NCBI RefSeq assembly: GCF_003601925.1
Contig: NZ_QZWH01000006.1
Location: 62,001 to 126,000, forward strand
Direction of reading: 5' to 3'
Length of the DNA: 64,000 nt
Source of the DNA: Buttiauxella izardii
GTDB taxonomy: Bacteria > Pseudomonadota > Gammaproteobacteria > Enterobacterales > Enterobacteriaceae
Part shown: positions 60,299-64,000 of the stretch, one piece after another
Numbering within the stretch: the stretch's first letter is position 1
Layout of the letters: every line of letters starts with the position of its first letter
Notes under the pieces: generated by a model
What the model was told of the DNA's origin: nothing
Seen by the model: only the letters and a program-made list of their open reading frames with translations
The model's database searches: none
Position numbers and translations under genes: made by a program

Positions 60299-60322
60299 GG
60301 GATATCCAGATTGTTAAAGAGC
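60299..60322 (-). promoter_or_regulatory. BoxA/nutL-like site in the PL transcript
   Basis: Read leftward: GCTCTTTAACAATCTGG, the same as rRNA-type boxA (GCTCTTTAACA). It lies about 100 bp downstream of the PL start. A hairpin candidate follows (GCTTAC...GTAAGC, 60274-60296) and could act as boxB. No N-like antiterminator gene was found. Confidence 0.5.
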
Positions 60323-60429
60323 TAAGCGTCCAGTAGGGCGCTTTTTTGTTGCTTGCGAATCATCCCCATCTTCATACGCCTGGGGCGGCTACTTCGTGGG
60401 CGTCCTGCCTATTCGCTGCTGATGATGTG

Positions 60430-60501
60430 AATATACAAAATGTATTTTATAAATGCAATACAAATTGTATATTTCAACTTTGACTTGTTAACGTTTTGTA
60501 T
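60430..60501 (-). promoter_or_regulatory. OL/PL: left operators and promoter
   Basis: Operators: ATACAAAATGTAT (60433-60445), ATACAAATTGTAT (60458-60470) and the degenerate ATACAAAACGTTA, read leftward (60489-60501). The leftward promoter PL has -35 TTGCAT (60453-60458), a 17-bp spacer and -10 TATATT (60430-60435), overlapped by the first two operators. Centre spacings are 25 and 31 bp, close to 26 and 33 at OR. Confidence 0.75.
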
Positions 60502-60611
60502 TTTAAGTATTTATTATTTAATATCGATAAGTTTATGGAATAAAAACATCGGAATGGCTAGGAATATGAGGAAGTTGTGAAAGCTGCGGAGTTGGTTAGT
60601 ACGGGGCAATA

Positions 60612-60640
60612 AAAACCCGGCTCGGTAGCCGGGTTTTGAA
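60612..60640 (-). terminator. Terminator between the rex-position genes and PL
   Basis: AAAACCCGGCT-ACCG-AGCCGGGTTTT, followed by a T-rich stretch leftward. It ends the repressor transcript before OL. Confidence 0.85.
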
Positions 60641-60663
60641 GGGCGAAGGTGTCAACATGACAA

Positions 60664-61230
60664 TTATGGAGTAGGGGTCCCTGTTATAGCTCCATAAATT
60701 TTATATATGGTAAATGCGATTGCAGGGATCCCCAACGCCCATTTGATAATGTCTAGTTTTGCATCGCCAAGAGATTTCTCGAACTTATGTTCTTGAATTT
60801 GCAGTGCGGCGTTTAATTTTATTTCTTGAGCCCCAAAGTGCTTATCAAGGGAACCTTGTTGAGATTTAATCGCATCTTTTACGTCGCGCAAATCTGAGCG
60901 CATTTGCTCGCGCCATTCCGACATTTCGCGACGCATCTCTGCCGCAACGGCACCAACTTCGGCTTTGTTTTGAGCTAGTTTTGCGTCTAGCTCTTCTCTT
61001 GAGATTGTCATTACATCCACCTCATGGGTTTCCTGATGCTTATCAATTGGACTTTCCAGTACGGTGTTAGTTCTTACAAACTCCAATATAGCAGCAGTTT
61101 CGGATACTGGTGGGATGGAGGCAGTTGTTACTTTTTCATGATAGGCAGGCATGAAAAAAGCGTCAACACTAGAATTTTCCAACTGACTTTCAGATGTAGA
61201 AATCCGAACCTTCGAAACGCTGGCTTCCAT
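60664..61230 (-). CDS. Membrane-anchored coiled-coil protein in the rexB position
   Basis: 188 residues. Residues 1-73 are polar and unfamiliar. From Met74 (MTISREELDAKLAQNK) comes a long charged helix/coiled coil (to about 160) and a single C-terminal membrane segment (IIKWALGIPAIAFTIYKIYGAI). A strong GAGGTGG site before Met74 (ATG 61011) suggests a second, 115-residue product. The gene is 6 bp after its partner and downstream of the repressor, where lambda has rexB, also a membrane protein. No family is recognised. Confidence 0.7.
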   Translation of the reverse strand: MEASVSKVRISTSESQLENSSVDAFFMPAYHEKVTTASIPPVSETAAILEFVRTNTVLESPIDKHQETHEVDVMTISREELDAKLAQNKAEVGAVAAEMRREMSEWREQMRSDLRDVKDAIKSQQGSLDKHFGAQEIKLNAALQIQEHKFEKSLGDAKLDIIKWALGIPAIAFTIYKIYGAITGTPTP

Positions 61231-61236
61231 AACTTA

Positions 61237-61527
61237 TTATTTCTTCTCAGAAGGAGTCAGCAAACTAGCATCTGTTACTGGAGCATTAAGTATCGCTTGC
61301 GCCATATTTCGCGCCATAGACATTGGCAAAGTAACACTTTGACCTGCCTCAAGATAAAGACCTGCAACGGCATCACGCGTTCCTGGTTCAGGCATGTTCG
61401 TATGAGCTAACATGTGGCGGCAAAAGGTAATTTTGCAATATTCATTGTCTCCAATCTTCATTCCTGCCGTGATGAAAACATCTGCAAAACTATCCACGTA
61501 ATCTTTGGACTTAATGATATCTGTCAT
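61237..61527 (-). CDS. Small soluble protein in the rexA position
   Basis: 96 residues from ATG 61527, behind AGGTGG. No signal or membrane segment. The pattern, a beta-rich half (ADVFITAG, YCKITFCRHML), then SVTLPMSMARNMAQAILNA, faintly recalls DUF3467-type small proteins; this is weak. It is co-directional with the repressor and 95 bp downstream of it, so it would be made in the lysogen. Function unknown; the position suggests superinfection exclusion. Confidence 0.68.
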   Translation of the reverse strand: MTDIIKSKDYVDSFADVFITAGMKIGDNEYCKITFCRHMLAHTNMPEPGTRDAVAGLYLEAGQSVTLPMSMARNMAQAILNAPVTDASLLTPSEKK

Positions 61528-61622
61528 GAATCCCACCTGTGTAAATTTATGTTAGTTAGACAATATGTATTTTAAAACGAAATCAGCCACGATGCCGACA
61601 CGAAGAAATATTAGGGTCACTG

Positions 61623-62276
61623 CTAAACCAGTCGCAGCTTGGTTTCCACCGCCACACCAATGGTTTTACAATTTCCGTTAACCGGAACCAGTGGCCAAGC
61701 CGGATTCAAACCTTTCAAATACTTCTGTCCACCATCAATGATTAGCTTCTTGAATGTTGCTTCATTGGAATCTGACAACTTCGCTATCACTAGGCTGCCA
61801 TTTACCGGCTCTCGGCCTGTATCAAACAGAACGAATGTACCTTCTGGCACACTCAGGCCAACTGGAGCTGTCATTGAGTCACCTTCAACTTCCAGCCAGA
61901 AGGCATCTCCCTGAATATGGGCATCTGACTCAAGCCACAGGTCAATATCTTTCAGGGTGTACGGTTCACATGCCTCGCTCCAAGAACCGGCCTGTACACT
62001 ACTGATTACCGGATATTTCTTTCCTGGAGAATAGGGGCCAACATACTCGACATCACCCTTAATGTTTTCATCAATGATCAATCCACCGGCACCAACAGAG
62101 AAATTTCGTTTACCAAGAAATTGAAGGATTTTCGATATCTCTCCGAGACTGGGCTCTCTCCGGGCATTCAGCCAATGACTAACTGCACCTTTCGTTATGC
62201 CAAGGTGTTCTGCTAATTGTTCCTGATTAACTCCCTGACTTTTCATCAAGGACTTAGCTAAATCGTACCATTTCAT
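61623..62276 (-). CDS. cI: CI-type prophage repressor with S24 self-cleavage domain
   Basis: 217 residues from ATG 62276, which has AGG seven bases upstream; an ATG at 62282 is possible, and longer starts would run into operator OR. HTH at about 18-37 (NQEQLAEHLGITKGAVSHWL). LexA-like domain with cleavage site Ala96-Gly97 (VQAGSW), nucleophile Ser134 (EGDSM) and Lys176 (ATFKKL). It should be inactivated by RecA in the SOS response, so the prophage is probably inducible. Confidence 0.9.
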   Translation of the reverse strand: MKWYDLAKSLMKSQGVNQEQLAEHLGITKGAVSHWLNARREPSLGEISKILQFLGKRNFSVGAGGLIIDENIKGDVEYVGPYSPGKKYPVISSVQAGSWSEACEPYTLKDIDLWLESDAHIQGDAFWLEVEGDSMTAPVGLSVPEGTFVLFDTGREPVNGSLVIAKLSDSNEATFKKLIIDGGQKYLKGLNPAWPLVPVNGNCKTIGVAVETKLRLV

Positions 62277-62291
62277 AGTCATACCTAAATG

Positions 62292-62366
62292 ATACAAGTT
62301 GTATACCTATAATCGAGACACAAAACGTATAACATTCTTGTGCATTAAGAATACAAAATGTATATT
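62292..62366. promoter_or_regulatory. OR/PR: right operators and promoter
   Basis: Operators: ATACAAGTTGTAT (62292-62304, perfect palindrome), ACACAAAACGTAT (62318-62330) and ATACAAAATGTAT (62351-62363). PR has -35 TTGTGC (62338-62343), 17-bp spacer and -10 TATATT (62361-62366). The block ATACAAAATGTATATT is shared exactly with PL. Confidence 0.78.
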
Positions 62367-62390
62367 TAACTGTGTTTACAGGAGAACAAA

Positions 62391-62621
62391 ATGAATAACC
62401 TTCGAGCCATAAGAACCAAGTTAGGAATTACACAAGGTCATTTAGCAAATGCTCTTGGGGTAACAAATGGTGCAATTTGCCACTACGAAAATGGCAAAAG
62501 AAGCATGAATATCGATCAGTGTAGAACCATAGTTTTAGCTCTCAATAGTTTTGGAGCGGGTGTCAACATTGACGACGTATTTCCACCAAGCAAGCCTAAC
62601 GAATCAACAGTAAAACCATAA
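62391..62621 (+). CDS. cro: Cro-like transcription regulator
   Basis: 76 residues with an HTH_3-type DNA-binding domain: [36 protein letters not shown] gives the recognition helix. First gene from PR, divergent from the repressor, with CAGGAG before the ATG. This is the place of cro in lambdoid phages, so it probably competes with CI for the same operators. Confidence 0.85.
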   Translation: MNNLRAIRTKLGITQGHLANALGVTNGAICHYENGKRSMNIDQCRTIVLALNSFGAGVNIDDVFPPSKPNESTVKP

Positions 62622-62640
62622 CTACCAAAGGAAAAACGAG

Positions 62641-63189
62641 ATGGTAGACAACATCAACTCAGCAATTACCAGGATGTGCAAAGCATATCCGTCCGGAAGA
62701 GTGGGTATGGCAAAAGCCCTGGGTATGTCCATCGATCAGTTTCACAACCACATGTACCAGAAGGTTGGCAGTCGTTTCTTCTCCGTGAGTGAACTGGAAC
62801 AGATGGAAGACTTATCTGGAACGTCGCTCCTGGCTGACTACTTTGCGAATCGCCGCGGAAAATTGCTGGTGGATATTCCAAAACCAGAGTCCCTCGATAA
62901 CGTTGACTTGTTTCAGCATGAAATGCAGTTGAACGCAGTGAAAGGAAAATTGGACCAGGCGAAGTTCGCGGCGCTGGAAGACGGCGTAATTGATAGCAAA
63001 GAGAAGAAGACTTTATCGCAGATGTTCCACAACAGCATTCGCCATCAAATGCATGGATTCATGGGGTTTATGGCGCTGTATGGGGTGTCTGATGGGGCAG
63101 TAGATATGTTTGTTGCGTCGAGAAAAGATGACGCCCGCGAGTGTGCAGCTCCGGGCGTCTTGGCGTGTCGATTCAGTGGAGAACTTTAA
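62641..63189 (+). CDS. YmfL/CII-family phage regulator
   Basis: 182 residues. The N-terminal region (AITRMCKAYPSGRVGMAKALGMSIDQFHNHMYQK) is HTH-like, then FFSVSELEQMEDLSGT, as in YmfL of the E. coli e14 prophage and the phage regulatory CII family. The C-terminal part is helical. Position after cro is that of cII; a role in the lysis-lysogeny choice or replication is inferred. Confidence 0.75.
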   Translation: MVDNINSAITRMCKAYPSGRVGMAKALGMSIDQFHNHMYQKVGSRFFSVSELEQMEDLSGTSLLADYFANRRGKLLVDIPKPESLDNVDLFQHEMQLNAVKGKLDQAKFAALEDGVIDSKEKKTLSQMFHNSIRHQMHGFMGFMALYGVSDGAVDMFVASRKDDARECAAPGVLACRFSGEL

Positions 63190-63192
63190 CGC

Positions 63193-63546
63193 ATGAACAG
63201 TTTAACCAGAAACATGGGAACACCGCAAATCCGCTGCCGTTCAATGGCTGGTAGTGATGCAACCCCGTTCCTGTATGAAGCGAATTTACAGGGTGAGTGG
63301 GTGGCCATCAACTACCAGTTCGTAGCGTGGTTGGTAGAAGACACGAAGATTCGTCATGAGGCTGAGCAATGCAAGAGCTTGACCGAAAGTACCGAGACTG
63401 GCGAGGGAATATCGTCCGGGTTACCGGTTACGACAGGGAAAAGCAGCAAGTCATATTCAGACGTGAAGACTATGAGCATGACTGTATGCAGCCAGTTGAG
63501 CAATTCCGCGACAAATTCACAAGGGTTGAAGAATGACTACCAGTAG
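63193..63546 (+). CDS. Phage hypothetical protein with out-of-frame tail
   Basis: 117 residues. Residues 1 to about 58 (MAGSDATPFLYEANLQGEWVAINYQFVAWL) look like a conserved phage protein. The rest is Ser/Thr-rich, low in complexity and overlaps the DUF4222 gene in another frame, so it may be read-through of a lost stop. The start is 4 bp after the previous gene. Function unknown. Confidence 0.5.
   Translation: MNSLTRNMGTPQIRCRSMAGSDATPFLYEANLQGEWVAINYQFVAWLVEDTKIRHEAEQCKSLTESTETGEGISSGLPVTTGKSSKSYSDVKTMSMTVCSQLSNSATNSQGLKNDYQ
63369..63536 (+). CDS. DUF4222 small phage protein, nested in another frame
   Basis: 55 residues (MQELDRKYRDWRGNIVRVTG ... ending KFTRVEE). The DUF4222 pattern is clear: YRDxRG, VTGYDREKQ, VIFRR and the end EHDCMQPV. 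Short, highly charged, common just upstream of phage replication genes. It lies wholly inside the preceding open frame and its TGA overlaps the next ATG (ATGA), which supports it as real. Confidence 0.75.
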   Translation: MQELDRKYRDWRGNIVRVTGYDREKQQVIFRREDYEHDCMQPVEQFRDKFTRVEE

Positions 63547-64000
63547 CCGGATATTCGATGTTGTTCAGGCCATGTCGGGCCAGAAGAACGTAATTATTAT
63601 TCCGCGCCCATACCTTCAATTTTTTGGTGAAGATCAGCAGGCGTATCAACTCGCTGCTGTGCTGAATCAGCTTGTGTTCTGGTCGGGTTGCGGCGGTCGT
63701 GACGATGGTTGGTTCTACAAAACTCATGAGGAACTGGGCGAAGAAGTGGAATTGGGCAGGGACCAGATACGCCGTATCGTAACCAAGCTGGAAAGTAAGT
63801 ACCTGGCGGGCGTTCTGGATACTGCTAATCGTCGCCTGAACAATGGTGACAAGGTTAAGCACTACCGCCTGGATGGTGACAAGCTTATTGAGCTTATCTT
63901 CCCGGTAAAAAAAGATGCGTGTCCGCCGAATGGGAACGGCGAAAGTGCCGAACCGGAACAGCAGAATCGCCACTCCGAAACGGCGGATGTGCCGTTTGAT
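63533..64000 (+). CDS. Phage replication protein, N-terminal part
   Basis: 156 residues seen; the gene runs off the window. N-terminal winged-helix region (YQLAAVLNQLVFWSGCGGRDDGWFYKTHEELGEEVELGRDQIRRIVTKLE) followed by KHYRLDGDKLIELIFP, typical of replication initiators in the place of lambda O. The start overlaps the DUF4222 stop. Two iteron-like repeats lie near the end, as lambda's origin lies inside gene O. Confidence 0.72.
   Translation, partial: MTTSSRIFDVVQAMSGQKNVIIIPRPYLQFFGEDQQAYQLAAVLNQLVFWSGCGGRDDGWFYKTHEELGEEVELGRDQIRRIVTKLESKYLAGVLDTANRRLNNGDKVKHYRLDGDKLIELIFPVKKDACPPNGNGESAEPEQQNRHSETADVPFD
63935..63996. repeat. Iteron-like repeats, candidate phage origin
   Basis: AACGGCGAAAGTGCCGAA (63935-63952) and AACGGCGGATGTGCCGTT (63979-63996) match at 14 of 18 positions and each has CGGC-n6-GCCG symmetry. 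They are read in different codon phases of the gene, so the likeness is at DNA level. More copies may follow beyond the window. Confidence 0.4.

Noticed and set aside
60664-61527. Toxin-antitoxin pair
   Set aside because: Two small adjacent genes fit in size, but no toxin fold, antitoxin DNA-binding domain or autoregulatory operator is visible; the rex-position reading explains strand and place better.

Overview
The window is a stretch of enterobacterial chromosome that follows the E. coli/Salmonella gene order from plsX to icd almost gene for gene, followed at its right end by the left part of a lambdoid prophage integrated at icd. The encoded proteins are close to their E. coli counterparts, but several genes and repeats are not in E. 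coli K-12: an iutA and siderophore-reductase block, a second comR-bhsA pair, a second methylglyoxal synthase, and an unknown gene next to an ERIC element. This points to a member of Enterobacteriaceae outside Escherichia and Salmonella; the genus cannot be settled from sequence reading alone.

Layout of the core. 1-4758 is the plsX-fabHDG-acpP-fabF fatty acid cluster. 4871-9144 is pabC-mltG-tmk-holB-ycfH. Then come ptsG with its CRP, Mlc and SgrS control sites, fhuE, hinT-ycfL-lpoB-thiK-nagZ-ycfP, ndh and ycfJ. 19619-24063 is an accessory iron block: a Gfo/Idh/MocA oxidoreductase, the aerobactin receptor IutA and a divergent siderophore-interacting flavoprotein around a Fur box, with no siderophore synthesis genes. 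24093-26495 holds two tandem comR-bhsA modules with four copies of one operator-like motif. 26567-37579 is ldtC, mfd, ycfT, lolCDE, nagK and cobB. 37721-41675 is the potABCD spermidine transporter, in which a small inverted-repeat element has inserted at the potC-potD junction and supplies the potC stop codon. 41942-54048 is pepT, an unknown gene preceded by an ERIC element and a C4-antisense-RNA-like hairpin, roxA, phoPQ, purB, hflD, mnmA, nudJ, the mgsA paralogue with a CRP site, rluE and icd.

Prophage, 54049 to the window end (it continues beyond). Three tandem 12-bp repeats lie between icd and a lambda/phage-21-type integrase, as expected for Int arm sites. xis and a leftward early operon follow: four small proteins of unknown function, an 85-residue coil-rich protein, a YfdR-like HD hydrolase and an RdgC-like protein. 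The immunity region has a self-cleaving S24 repressor, a Cro-like protein and two sets of three ATACAA-n-TTGTAT operators at OL and OR with PL and PR promoters. Rightward genes are a YmfL/CII-type regulator, a small DUF4222 gene nested in another reading frame, and the start of a replication protein with iteron-like repeats.

The most interesting material is in the two prophage positions that hold exclusion genes in lambda. The rexAB position (downstream of the repressor, same strand) carries two unrelated small genes, one ending in a predicted membrane anchor. The sieB position (opposite strand to PL) carries an unrelated protein with a four-cysteine zinc-ribbon-like motif. Both are candidates for undescribed phage-exclusion or lysogenic-conversion functions; this is inferred from position and not shown by the sequence.
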